Shown here: positions 1-9,300 of the stretch, in pieces
Layout of the letters: every line of letters starts with the position of its first letter
Numbering within the stretch: the first letter of the stretch is position 1
Origin: Armatimonadetes bacterium CG06_land_8_20_14_3_00_66_21
GTDB lineage: Bacteria > Armatimonadota > Abditibacteriia > CG2-30-66-41
Assembly: GCA_002779825.1 (NCBI GenBank)
Contig: PEVN01000290.1
Coordinates: forward strand, 13,268 to 50,607
DNA: 37,340 nucleotides
Direction of reading: 5' to 3'
Notes under the pieces: generated by a model
Databases searched by the model: none
What the model saw: only the letters and a program-made list of their open reading frames with translations
What the model was told of the DNA's origin: nothing
Program-made: the position numbers and the translations under genes

Positions 1-986
1 AGCCGCTGCGGAACGTCCCGATAGGCCTCCAGCCACGCTGATACGGCCGCCTCTCCAGACTCATGGTTGCATAGGCTCAGCCAGAGAGCAAGCCCGCGCA
101 CGAACGCCGCGGTCCTCAGCGCCGGCAGCGCGGCGCGCTCCGCTGGGTGAAGCGGAAGGCGCGACTCGTACGCCTCCAGGAATGCCTCCTGTTCCGCTCG
201 CGTCAGCGGACGCGGGCAGACCACCGCCGGGAAGAACACCAGCGCGTAAGCGAGGTCCACCACGCGGCTTCCGCTGTGGGCGGCATCGAGGTCGTACAGC
301 GCGCACAGTCGGTCGCCGGCGAAGCCGACGTTCTGCGCCCGGTAGTCGCCGTGGCACAGCGATTGACGGTCGAGGGGAGGCAGGTCGTGCCGGAGTCGCG
401 CGGCCAAGGCTCGGCGACGGTCGAGGACGCCTTGCAGCCAGCCTTCCCATCGCTGCGAGAACGCGTCCTGTCGCTCGACTGTCGCCTCGATTGCACGGAA
501 CGCTTCGTCGACGCGATCGGCTTCGTCGGCGGCCAGCCGGCGATCGCCGAGCAGGTCGGCAACGACCGGCGGACAGGCGTGCAGACGGGCCAGCATCGTT
601 GCCGCCTCCGCGAGCTGGGCGGCGTTGCCCGGTTCGTACGGCGCGCCGGGCAGCCACTCCAGGAGACGCAGCAACAGGGAGCCGTGCTCGACAACGGCCT
701 CGCCGCCGCGCGACGGTCGGTGTCGGGGGACCGGCAGCCCCCGGTCCGCCAACCCGTCGGAGAGGGCGGCCGCACCCGCGAGTCGCCCCGCCGACGCTTG
801 CGACCGAGGCACCACCTTCAGTACCCCTGGCATGTCCGCCTTCCGGAGCTGCACCACCGTGCCGAAGGCTCCGGGCCGGACCTCAACTTGGTCGGGCGAC
901 CCCTCAACGTCCCAGTACTCCGCCAGCAGGCGAGCCGCCTCCGCCGGGCTCAGTAACGCGGGGTACTCAGGCCGCAGAACGCCCAT
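1..986 (-). CDS. Aminoglycoside phosphotransferase-family kinase, partial (C-terminus beyond left edge)
   Basis: The minus-strand frame is open from an ATG at 986 to the window edge (328 codons visible, no stop). Residues 212-219 read HGDYRAQN, the catalytic Brenner-type loop of the APH/choline-kinase fold, followed about 13 residues later by YDLDAA, which supplies the metal-binding Asp. The N-terminal half has the nucleotide-loop-like segment PGAFGTVVQLRK and then a Leu-rich linker. Members phosphorylate small hydroxyl substrates such as aminoglycosides, homoserine, choline, thiamine or sugars; nothing here identifies the substrate, and resistance should not be assumed. The ATG directly abuts the TGA of the upstream exported protein (stop 987-989), so the gene is the last visible member of the rlmN cluster and is probably translationally coupled. 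I am confident of the fold but not of the function. Confidence 0.85.
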   Translation of the reverse strand, partial: MGVLRPEYPALLSPAEAARLLAEYWDVEGSPDQVEVRPGAFGTVVQLRKADMPGVLKVVPRSQASAGRLAGAAALSDGLADRGLPVPRHRPSRGGEAVVEHGSLLLRLLEWLPGAPYEPGNAAQLAEAATMLARLHACPPVVADLLGDRRLAADEADRVDEAFRAIEATVERQDAFSQRWEGWLQGVLDRRRALAARLRHDLPPLDRQSLCHGDYRAQNVGFAGDRLCALYDLDAAHSGSRVVDLAYALVFFPAVVCPRPLTRAEQEAFLEAYESRLPLHPAERAALPALRTAAFVRGLALWLSLCNHESGEAAVSAWLEAYRDVPQR

Positions 987-1874
987 TCACTTCTCCGCCG
1001 CCGGTGGCTCTTCAGGCTGCGGGGTCCGCTCCCGGACAGCCTTCGCATTGGCCTGCAGCAGACTGATCGCGAGGTCCCGCGCCCGCGAGTCGTTGGCGGC
1101 GATCTCCGCCACGCACCCCTCCAAGACGAGGAGCTTGTTCCGCAGCTCACTCCGCCGCAGCAACGCTGCCTGGAGCCGGTCGAGCCTGGCGGGGTCGGTC
1201 GGCTTGAGCAGGCTGATCCGCACGCCTTCGCCGGAGGTCATCCCGAAGAGCTGGTTCAGCCCGGCCTCGATCTCGACGCCCGTGTCGGCGCGCACGCGGC
1301 GAAGGTCTCCTTGCGCCAACACCACTTCCTCCGCCAAGAGCCACTTGCCGGTGACTTGGTGCGGCTTCACCTTAAGCGCCTGAAGTGGGTCCAGCGTGAG
1401 CCACGAAGTCGCCAACTCCATGAGCTTGTCGCTGGGGGCGCCCCGTTCGTCGACCGCGCCCACCTCCAGGACCACGCGGCCGCAGGCCAGCACCGTCATG
1501 GTGCCTCGTGAAAGCTGGACCATGCGCTGGTACGCCCGCGCCATCTCCTCGGGGATCAGAAAGCCGACGTAGTTGAGCTGGACTCTGCCGGACTTGGACT
1601 CCAGGAGCTGGCTCACCATGGCGGTGAGCTTTCCGCCGAGCTTCTCCCCGAACGGAAGGAGTTGCTCGGGCTCTGCCGCCACTTCCTTGGCGACCACCCA
1701 ACCCTCCGGCAACTTCTCCTGGGTGAGGCGGAGGGCGGCCACTTCGGACTCCGGTTGCTCGTCAGCGCGCAGCGGCGCACTGAGAACCGCGAGGGCGAGG
1801 AAGGCGACAGCCACCGTCAGCAGCGACCCACAGCCGCGCTCACCGACGCCGTCGTCGCGGCGTTGCGCGCTCAT
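987..1874 (-). CDS. Exported protein of unknown function with an apparent internal duplication
   Basis: The 295-residue product has an N-terminal signal peptide: a basic start, a hydrophobic core at about residues 18-34 (LLTVAVAFLALAVLSAP) and likely cleavage after LRA, giving a mature start at DEQPE. I do not recognise a family. Two similar halves are visible: WVVAKEVA ... ARAYQRMVQLSRG ... GRVVLEVGA, and WLLAEEVV ... LDRLQAALLRRSE ... LLVLEGCVAEI. Each has a Trp-containing strand, a helix and a hydrophobic strand, which suggests a duplicated alpha/beta domain. The C-terminus is rich in Pro and Glu. The start ATG overlaps the TGA of the upstream TPR/peptidase gene (ATGA), and the stop abuts the kinase gene, so it belongs to a tight cluster. 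No catalytic motif or lipobox is evident. The role is probably periplasmic and may be tied to the neighbouring peptidase; that link is inferred from position only. Confidence 0.75.
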   Translation of the reverse strand: MSAQRRDDGVGERGCGSLLTVAVAFLALAVLSAPLRADEQPESEVAALRLTQEKLPEGWVVAKEVAAEPEQLLPFGEKLGGKLTAMVSQLLESKSGRVQLNYVGFLIPEEMARAYQRMVQLSRGTMTVLACGRVVLEVGAVDERGAPSDKLMELATSWLTLDPLQALKVKPHQVTGKWLLAEEVVLAQGDLRRVRADTGVEIEAGLNQLFGMTSGEGVRISLLKPTDPARLDRLQAALLRRSELRNKLLVLEGCVAEIAANDSRARDLAISLLQANAKAVRERTPQPEEPPAAEK

Positions 1875-3922
1875 TGCCCGGCTCCCTTCGCGCCGGTTGC
1901 CGCGAACGCCTCGCGCAACCAGACTCCGTAGAAGTCCTGCGGCGACAGCCCGGTGATCGAGCCGAATGCCTGCTCGAACGAGAGCCCCTCACCCACCTTG
2001 CCCAGCAGCGCCTGGATTGCCGCCCAGCCCTGCTTGCGGCTCAGGAACTCCACAAGGTGGTTGACCTCGCTGTAGGCCAGCAGGCTGTAGTCGTTGTTCA
2101 AGTCCCAGGCTTCCAGTTGGGCATACGTCAGCAACTGCCCGCGGAGGCGCGCTTCCTGAACCCGCGCTTCATAGCCCCAGTAGCCCCTTTGAATGCAGCA
2201 CGCCAACCCTTCGTCGAACCACGTCGGAAGGACCTGCCCCTTTGTCAGCCGGCGGGCGGCGAGGTGACCCAGTTCGTGCGCCACCGCAGAGAGGTCGTCG
2301 GTCTCGGGCTGCGAGTAGGTGACGATCTGGTCGCCGATGGCATAGGCTGAGGTGATCTCCGAGACCGCCTCCCCGCGCACGGCCCGGGTATACTTCTGGA
2401 AGGCGCTCTGGTCGGAGAACAGCAGGACCTCGGTGCCCCCCAACGGCATGCGGAACTCGGCGTAGATCACATGCTGCGCCCGTTCGAGGGCAGCCATCAA
2501 GCGCAGCACGCCTTCCTCACCGGGCGTGAACCGCAGCGTGAACAGCCGTGAGCGAATCGCAGCCGGCGGCTTGAGGGGCGTCGTGTCTACCGCCTGGGTC
2601 AACGCGTCCATCAGCAGCGAAAGCGTTTCCGACCGAGGCTGTCCTCTGGACAGCGATCGCGCCAGCCGCAACTGCTGGGCCGCTTCCTGGTCGGCCGCGA
2701 TCCGGGCCAGCTCGATCCCCAACGCGGCGGCGACTTCCGGGTTCGTCGGCTCACTCCGGGCGTGCTGCTGGAGCGCCGAGAGCAATCCCAGCGGGTGATC
2801 CGCTCCGACATCCAGCGCGTTCTCGAACCGCACTTGCCGGTGCGCCTGCACGAGCGGATCGTCGGCAAGACGCGCGCGGGCCGCGGCCAGCGTCTCCGCG
2901 GACACGGCGCCTGGGTCCAGCGCCATCGCTTTCTCCAACTCGGCAACCGCCTCGGCGAAGAGCCCCATTTTCTGCAGACCGTCGCTCAGGCGCACGTGCG
3001 CCGCCGGATCGCCGAGGTCGTGCTCCGCCTCCGCCCGCAGGGCCCGCACGTCGCCCTCGCTCACGGGCCAGCGTTGTTCCGGCTTCTCCGTGTCGTACCA
3101 AGTGCCTCCGGCCGCGCGCCAGAAGCTGCCGTTCTTCTGCACGAACACGTGGACCCACCCGGGCTTCCCCAGGGCATATTGCTCCTCGGCTACCGTCTCG
3201 AGGCGCTCCAGCAGCTCCCCGCGCACCGCGTCGGGTGACCTCTTCGGCGGCGGGGCCCAGCCGACGGCGCCCGTCCACCAAGTGTAGCGATCGGGCCGCC
3301 ACTGCCCGCCCCGCAGCTCCGCCACCAAGTGGAGTACTCCCGTCTCGTCCTTCTCATTGAGCCCGGCCAGGCAGCCGACAACGTCGCTGCGGAGGTCGGG
3401 AGTTTCCCACCGAAGCACCGACAAACGCCATCCCGCCGGCAAGCGCACCAACGCGAAGTCGGCCCCGCCGACGCCAAGCTCGACCGACGTGCTTTGGAGC
3501 GTCTCCGCGGTCAGCCGGTGCCATTCCCGCGCCAGCGCTCGGTCGCCTCGCACGCCCACAGCACGGACCGTGGAGTCGTATTGCAGGCGCCGGTGGTTGC
3601 GGAAGACAGCCGACCAGTCGCCCGCAACATGCTCGCGGACCTCGCTCGGCGAGCCGGTGTACACCTTGAACAGTGCCTTCATGTCCCCGGTCCGAATAGC
3701 CCGCGCACGTCGCCCGAGCAACTGCTCGATCTCCTCGCGGTCGTGCTGTTCGTCGGCCAACGCGTGCCCGGCCAAACGAGGTGCGCAGGCGACGAGGACC
3801 ACGAGCAACGCAGGGCAGCGCGGGTCCCAATACCACCGAGACTTCAGTCGCGGCTCGGAGGGCGGCTCGCTGGCGGGCGGCTGCGGATTGTCAGGTGGCC
3901 GGCAGCGGCCTACGGGTGGCAT
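1871..3922 (-). CDS. Exported TPR protein with SnoaL/DUF4440-like and peptidase-MA (gluzincin-like) domains
   Basis: About 683 residues from the ATG at 3922, chosen because it overlaps the rlmN stop by only 13 nt; an upstream in-frame start at 4000 would overlap by 91 nt. A hydrophobic stretch (PALLVVLVACAPRLAG) ending in ALA before DEQHD acts as the export signal. Residues about 60-180 resemble a SnoaL/DUF4440 cone fold (EIEQLLGRRARAIRTGD ... WRLSVLRWE). A TPR-like helical region follows at about 290-420 (AEAVAELEKAMALDPG). The C-terminal third is a peptidase-MA domain: HELGH at 549-553 and, about 20 residues on, FDEGLACC, giving the zinc ligands HExxH...E. Such proteins are predicted periplasmic or surface zinc peptidases with unknown substrates. 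The stop overlaps the next gene (ATGA). Domain assignments are by motif; catalytic activity is inferred. Confidence 0.85.
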   Translation of the reverse strand: MPPVGRCRPPDNPQPPASEPPSEPRLKSRWYWDPRCPALLVVLVACAPRLAGHALADEQHDREEIEQLLGRRARAIRTGDMKALFKVYTGSPSEVREHVAGDWSAVFRNHRRLQYDSTVRAVGVRGDRALAREWHRLTAETLQSTSVELGVGGADFALVRLPAGWRLSVLRWETPDLRSDVVGCLAGLNEKDETGVLHLVAELRGGQWRPDRYTWWTGAVGWAPPPKRSPDAVRGELLERLETVAEEQYALGKPGWVHVFVQKNGSFWRAAGGTWYDTEKPEQRWPVSEGDVRALRAEAEHDLGDPAAHVRLSDGLQKMGLFAEAVAELEKAMALDPGAVSAETLAAARARLADDPLVQAHRQVRFENALDVGADHPLGLLSALQQHARSEPTNPEVAAALGIELARIAADQEAAQQLRLARSLSRGQPRSETLSLLMDALTQAVDTTPLKPPAAIRSRLFTLRFTPGEEGVLRLMAALERAQHVIYAEFRMPLGGTEVLLFSDQSAFQKYTRAVRGEAVSEITSAYAIGDQIVTYSQPETDDLSAVAHELGHLAARRLTKGQVLPTWFDEGLACCIQRGYWGYEARVQEARLRGQLLTYAQLEAWDLNNDYSLLAYSEVNHLVEFLSRKQGWAAIQALLGKVGEGLSFEQAFGSITGLSPQDFYGVWLREAFAATGAKGAGQ

Positions 3923-5160
3923 GGCTCTTCTTCGGGAATAGGTTTGCCCCTGTCCGGCTCGGGGTCTTCTTCCGCCCTCCGTGCCCGAAGCTGCCCGCAC
4001 GCCCCCGCAATGTCACCGCCCCGCTCAACGCGCTCCGTCACCGTAATGCCTGCGCCCTCCAGCACCCCTCGAAACGCGCTCACCTGCGAAGGCTCCGACC
4101 GATCGAACCCGGCCGCTCCCGGCACCGGGTTGTACGGGATCAGGTTCACCGCGGCAGTCAGGGGCTTGAGCAGCGAACACACGGCGCGGGCTTGCGCCAC
4201 CGAGTCATTGATTCCCCGCAGCAACACGTACTCAAACGTCAACCGACGGCGGGTGCGCGACACGTAGCGCCGGCAGGCAGCCATCAGCTCCGTCAGTGGG
4301 TAGCGCCGGGCCAGCGGCACCAGCCGCGCCCGCAACCCGGCCTCCGGCGCCTGCAGCGAGACCGCCAGCGTCAGTTGCAGCGCCTCTGCCGCCAGCCGGT
4401 CCATCGCCGGCACCACCCCCACCGTCGAGATCGTCAGCCGCCGCATCCCGATCCCCACCTCCTCGTTGAGCAGCCGCACAGCCTTGAGCACATTGGCGTA
4501 GTTCAGCAGCGGCTCGCCCATGCCCATGAAGATGACGTGCGTGAGGGGGATTTCAGATTTCAGATTTGGGATTGCAGATTTGGGGTTCCGGATTCCGGGC
4601 TTCGGGCGCTGGATTCCGGATCTCGGGTCTCGGATTTCGCGCTTGCCCGCCGACCGCTGCTCGCCGACCTTCAAATCTGCAATCTGCACTCCGCAATCTG
4701 CAATCCTCTGCGCCGCCAACACCTGCTCCACAATCTCCCCCGCCGTCAGGTTGCGCGTGTAGCCCGACAGGCCGGTGGCGCAGAAGGGGCAGCCGACGGG
4801 GCAGCCCACCTGGGTGGAGACGCAGCAGGCGGTGCGGCCGGCATAGGGAAGCAGCACCGTCTCGACCCGGCACGCATCGGGGAACTGCAACAGCAGCTTC
4901 CGGCACCCATCAGCCGAAGCCCTCTCCCCGACCACCTCCCCAGAACGCACCAAGCACCGCTGCGCCAACTCCTCTCTCAGGGCCAGGCTCAGGTTCGTCA
5001 TCTCGCCAAACGACGCCGCGCCGCGCCGATACACCCACTCGCCAACCTGTCTCGCCCGAAACGCCGGCTCCCCCAACCCCGCCAGCAGCGCCTCCAACTC
5101 CGACCGACCCAACCCCACCAACGGGACCCGCACCGCTTCGTTCTCCGCCTGCTCACTCAT
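3910..5160 (-). CDS. rlmN: 23S rRNA (adenine2503-C2)-methyltransferase RlmN, with an in-frame repeat insertion
   Basis: Radical-SAM enzyme that methylates C2 of A2503 in 23S rRNA (and A37 in some tRNAs). The [4Fe-4S] cluster motif CX3CX2C lies at residues 120, 124 and 127 (GCPVGCPFC), the GMGEPLLNY motif follows at about 213-221, and the C-terminal mechanistic Cys sits in GGDIAGACGQL. The product has 416 residues against about 345-385 for the family. The excess is a low-complexity block at about residues 153-204 that repeats every seven residues (IRDPRSG, IQRPKPG, IRNPKSA, IPNLKSE) between EIVEQVLAAQR and LTHVIFMGMGEP. It is encoded by degenerate heptamer DNA repeats (4549-4705), described separately. 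The reading frame survives and the catalytic residues are present, so the enzyme may still work with an added loop. First gene of a cluster leading to the TPR/peptidase gene. Confidence 0.97.
   Translation of the reverse strand: MSEQAENEAVRVPLVGLGRSELEALLAGLGEPAFRARQVGEWVYRRGAASFGEMTNLSLALREELAQRCLVRSGEVVGERASADGCRKLLLQFPDACRVETVLLPYAGRTACCVSTQVGCPVGCPFCATGLSGYTRNLTAGEIVEQVLAAQRIADCGVQIADLKVGEQRSAGKREIRDPRSGIQRPKPGIRNPKSAIPNLKSEIPLTHVIFMGMGEPLLNYANVLKAVRLLNEEVGIGMRRLTISTVGVVPAMDRLAAEALQLTLAVSLQAPEAGLRARLVPLARRYPLTELMAACRRYVSRTRRRLTFEYVLLRGINDSVAQARAVCSLLKPLTAAVNLIPYNPVPGAAGFDRSEPSQVSAFRGVLEGAGITVTERVERGGDIAGACGQLRARRAEEDPEPDRGKPIPEEEPCHP
4549..4705. repeat. Inverted array of degenerate heptamer repeats inserted within rlmN
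   Basis: Reading the plus strand, thirteen consecutive 7-nt units of the type GATTTCA, GATTTGG, GATTGCA, GATTCCG run from 4549 to 4639. After a 31-nt unrelated spacer (4640-4670), five units in the opposite orientation (TCAAATC, TGCAATC, TGCACTC, CGCAATC, TGCAATC) run from 4671 to 4705. The two arms are partly complementary and could form a long imperfect hairpin. Because 7 is not a multiple of 3, the translation has a 7-residue period. Similar GATTTCG-type heptamers are known as intergenic repeats in several environmental bacterial lineages; here the array is translated within a conserved gene. Confidence 0.9.
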
Positions 5161-5271
5161 GAAGGCGATTGTAGGCGCTCACCCGGCCGGGGTCAATTGG
5201 GGGCTGGTACGCTCGGGTTCCCGATTGCAGGTCACGGCGCAGCGCACGCCGGTTGATCGAGTGCTACTCGG

Positions 5272-6323
5272 TCACGGGGCCGGTGACTGCAACTCCTGGA
5301 CAAGGAACTCCCAGATGTCGTTGTAGCGGTCCGCGGGGTGGTCGGGGAACTTCACGTGGCACACCACGCCGGCTTGCTGGGCGAGCTTCTGGAAACCCAG
5401 CGCCCACGCAGGCGAGTGGACTTTGTAGTCCATCTCGGTGACGTTCTCCGGCTGGGTGAGTCCCCAGGTGTTCTCGAAGCAGAGGGGCGCGGCGCCTTTG
5501 TGCAGCAGGGACTCGGGCGACCACTTCTGGATGGTTGGCAGCAGTTGGTCGCGCCGCTTCAGCGACTCAGCGAAGCTGCAGCCCAGCGCCGGTGCTCCCC
5601 CTTCGACGCCCGGTACCCATTCCTGCATGCGTTTCGGGTCGATGCTCGGCTGGCTGCGGAAGGCGCCGACGCAGGTGACCTTGGTGGAGACGCGCTCGAC
5701 GGGGTCTGCCGACGCCGGCTTGGCGCGCTCGCTGGCGCAGCCGACGTACAGCGCGGGCAGCGTTCCCTGCGAACCGCCAGCCACGGCGATCCGCTCCCAG
5801 TCGAGGTTCCACTTGGCCGCATTCAGCCGCACGAATTGCACCGCGCGGCAGGCATCGTTCATGACGTAGGAGGCCGGCGGGTCGGCCTTCTCCTGCACGC
5901 CGTCGGTCAACGGGCGAGTCTCTACACCGATCACGGCGATCCCGACCGGCAGAAAGCGGTTGAGGTCTGGCACGTGTTTGCTCGGCTGCCAGATCCCCCC
6001 ATACCAGATCAGCACGGGGAACGGTCCGGCGCCTTTCGGCGGCAGATGGAGGTCCACAAGCTGATGGGGACTTGGACCGTAGGAGACGTCAGCGTGCGTG
6101 GGCACTGGCCCCGGGCGCCGCACGCCGCCGTCATCCCGGCCGCGAGGGCGAGTGATTGTATACCCGCGAAGGTTGGGAACACACCGAAGTGGAAGTTCGC
6201 GGAACTTCCCCGGCAGGCGTGCAGCAGACGGAGGACAGAGGGTATTCTCCCAGACGGAGCCGAAGTCGCACCGGGACTTCGGTGTGTTCCCAACCTTCGC
6301 GGGTATAGCACAGTCGCGATCAT
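5272..6323 (-). CDS. Exported alpha/beta hydrolase, gene interrupted by a TA-flanked palindromic element and a one-base frameshift
   Basis: The catalytic frame (ending 5272) reads ADVSYGPSPHQLVDLHLP, then PFPVLIWYGGIWQ, the nucleophile elbow AGGSQGTLP (G-x-S-x-G) and a C-terminal FPDHPADRY region that may supply the His. This resembles BD-FAE/acetyl-xylan-esterase-like hydrolases. The native start is most likely ATG at 6323, 14 nt after the DUF4091 stop with GAGG upstream. From there the frame reads MIATVL, runs through the 147-nt insertion (49 codons, no stop), then gives QSLALAAGMTAACGARG, a normal signal-peptide core. At about 6106-6112 this frame no longer matches the catalytic frame; one extra G in the GGGG run would join them as ARGPVPTHADV. 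The gene is therefore either a pseudogene or carries a base-call error. An in-frame GTG at 6119 could give a cytoplasmic product without a leader. Confidence 0.75.
6161..6305. mobile_element. 145-bp MITE-like palindromic element flanked by TA duplications
   Basis: Perfect 32-bp inverted repeats, counting the TA flanks, lie at 6159-6190 and 6276-6307; the element proper begins TACCCGCGAAGG and ends with the complement, GCGGGTA. TA occurs on both sides (6159-6160 and 6306-6307). Inside the arms are two smaller hairpins: GGAAGTTC-GCG-GAACTTCC at 6191-6209 and CCGAAGT/ACTTCGG at 6260-6282. No transposase frame is present, so it would be non-autonomous. TA target duplication is characteristic of the IS630/Tc1/mariner superfamily; that affiliation is inferred from the target site only. 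Removing one TA plus the element (147 nt) rejoins MIATVL to QSLALAAG, restoring a signal peptide for the hydrolase, which is strong internal evidence of insertion. Confidence 0.85.
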
Positions 6324-6337
6324 GTTTTCGAGCCTCA

Positions 6338-9300
6338 CTACCGTGGTGAGGAGAGGAGCTTGGCGGCGACCGACTCTGCCGAACCAACATCGAGCATCGG
6401 GAGCAGGCGGAGGGTGAAGTGGCGGAGGTCGCCGGGCTCGATCATGGCGGGCTGGCCGGTTTGGTTTGTGTCTGCCTCGATCCAATAGCGCCCGTGCGCT
6501 TCGTCGCTGGAGAGGTGCAGAGCCACCAAGTCCTCGTCGTACTGGAAGCCGAGGCCCATTCGGAACGCCGGGTCGTAGCAGGCGAGATGGCCGCCGGCGG
6601 GTTGGAGGGCCGAACAGCTTTGGCCCGAGATCGCGAGGCGCTCGATGCCGGCGCCCTGGGGGAGGGCTGCCCAGAGGAGATCGCCCGCCGGGTCGCCGCC
6701 GGTACCGGTGACGGGGAAGCCGACCCCGGCGCCGAGGCGCGCTCGCCAGCGGAAGGGCTTGCGCTCAAGGGTCGCGTTGGTGACTTGGTAGGTCAGCAGT
6801 AGGTCCGGCGAGCTGCGCCGCAGCGTGACGCGCCGTTCGAGCTTCAAGCCGGTCTCAGGGAACGTGGCCCGCGCGGCCAGCGTGACCTGCTCGTCGAATT
6901 CCTCCACGACGGCCAAGTTCCAGTTGACCAGCGAGAGGCGGTTGGATTCGGGTAGGGCATCTTCCAACCCGCCGACCTCGGCCGAGAGCGGCGGAACCTC
7001 GTTGTCCGGAACTGCCGCCAAGTCGATGTGCTGGAGCAGCGGGATGCCAAGCAGGCGCAAGTCGACCACGCGCCCGCCTTGCCGCCAGACAATCAGGGAG
7101 ACCCAACCGTTCCAGAGGCGGAACCCCACTTTGCCGAAGTACGTTCCGGCTTCCGCCCGGCAAGGCCGGCTGAGGTCGCCGGTCTCCCGTTTGGCGGCCA
7201 ACTCCAGGACGCGCAGGGCTTGCTGGTACTGCCGCTTCGCGTCGAGCGTTTGGGCGATCCGGATCAGGTGTTGTTCGGCGAGGGAGCTTGCGGCGGTTTC
7301 CCCGCTGGTCCCCGGAGCGCGGCTCAGTTCCCATTCGGTCGCCTTGCGGGCGACTTCGGTGGCGAGCGCCTCGGCGCGCCGGCCGTCTTCGCGGGTGTAG
7401 GTCCCCTGATTCGCGCGTTCCATCAGTGCTGACAGGGCACTCCGGGCGTCTGTCAGTGGGGTGCCTTGGGCTTCGGACGCGCGGAGGAGACTCTCCAAGC
7501 GGCCGAGCGCCGGGTCCTGAACCACCGTGTACTGCCGGCGGGTCTCATTGCCTCGGTCACCGGCGCACGCCCGGAGAACGAACTCGTTCGCACCGAACAA
7601 CGGGTACGCCCGCGCGCGGAAAGCGCCCTTGGCGTCAACTGCGACCGGCTGGTTGTTCACGGTCATCGTGCTGCCCGGAAGCGTGACCCCAGAAAGCTGG
7701 ATCCCGTCCCCGGGGTAGGCGATCGTGGTGCCTTCGGGCGGAGTCGAACGGACCAGTAACGGCGGCTGTGCAGACGCCGCCGCGAGGTCTCTCAGCAGCG
7801 AAACGCGCGCTTTTGTCATCCCTTCCGGGGCGCGTGAGAACGCCGTCAGTTCGCTGGCGACTCGGGCGACGAGTTCTCGGCAGCGCAGCCGACCGAACTG
7901 CTGGTCGGCCGCGCCCAGCTTCCGGGCGCAGGAGTCCAGGGCCGTCTCCAGCAGGTGGAAACACAGCCGATCCTCGACACCCTCGCGCAGCAGTTCGAGC
8001 CGGACTGAGCTGACCGGTCCGTCCACGCCCACCGCCGCCCCCGGGTAGAGGAGATAGCCCGCCCCACTGGCGCCCGGCACCGTCTCCGGATCGCTCCAGA
8101 CGTTGAGCCTCCGCGGCTCACCACCTACGTCGGTCCGCGACCACCCGGTGGTGTTGGGGCACCACAGGCCGGTGACCCGGTAAGGCACCTGCAGCCAGAA
8201 CAGCAGCCGCGGACACACGCCGTCGTCGTCCACGAGGAGGCTGGGAGCCGGCGGCCGCAGCGCAGCGGTCAGCGACCACCACACCCGGGCGCCGAGGGCC
8301 TGGAGTTCCCCTCGCTGTGCCAGGGAGAGCGCGGTAGGCGGCAGGCACCAGAGGTCGGCGAGGTCGAACCTGTCTTCCGGCGGCAGGCTCGTGGCCAGCA
8401 CCCGCGCGCCCGGACCCAAGGCCCGAAGCTGCCTGGATCGCAGGTCCAACACCTCCACCGCTCGGGGCGACTCGTCGCCTCTCATCACGGCGACGACGCG
8501 AGGGACCAGGCTCTGCGGGACGGCAGGAGGACCCGCGTCGCGGCCGCTGCTCGGCCCCACCCGAAGCGTCCCCAGTCGGGCATCCGTCAGGTACGCCTTC
8601 GCCTCCGTCGAGTCCGGCGGCACCGGCAACTGCGAGGGTGGCAGCCGGCGCTCCATCTGGAACCGGAAGTACCGGTCCAACAGCGCCGCCGCCCGTTCGC
8701 GGTCAGCGGCGTCAACCTGGTGGGCGGCGAGGATCTCTGCCGGGTCCTGGTCGAACCACTGCGTGAACGGACCCGTTCCGTCAGGAAGCTCCGCGTCGTG
8801 GAGATGGAGGTCGACCAAGAGGTCGTGTTCTTCGCCCTCAGCCGTGGCAACGCGGAATGAGCCCAGGTACCGTCCCGGGGGCAAGCCCTTCCCGATCTTC
8901 AGCGTCACCCAGATCGACAGGTTTCCTTCGTCGGGGCGCAGCTCCAGGGGTTGCACGAGGGGAGGGAGGGGATCGGGCCAGCCACCCGCTCGACTGCCGA
9001 CCCAAGAGGGCGTCTGCACCTTCACGTAGCCGACGCGGTTGAGGTCATAGGCGAGGGCGCGAAGCGTCGCCCCCTCGGGACCGACCAAGTCGCCCGGCTG
9101 GATCCGCACGCCGCGCACAGTCCGGGCTGGCGCCCGCAGGACAACCTGAAAGCTCTCCCATTCGTTGCGGACCGCGTGCAGGACGACCGTCGTGTCAAGT
9201 CGAGCCGGCGCTGGGGCTGACGGCCGGACTTTGGTGAGACACGATTCCGTCCAGACCGTGAGATCTGCGCCAGTGGCATCCCTCCCCGCGCAGGCCCAAC

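Noticed and set aside
1-986. Antibiotic-resistance gene
   Set aside because: The APH fold is shared by many metabolic kinases; the chromosomal operon context and lack of specific similarity do not support a resistance role.
3781-5256. 491-codon open frame on the plus strand
   Set aside because: Antisense to rlmN and the peptidase gene, with shadow-type composition and no motif.
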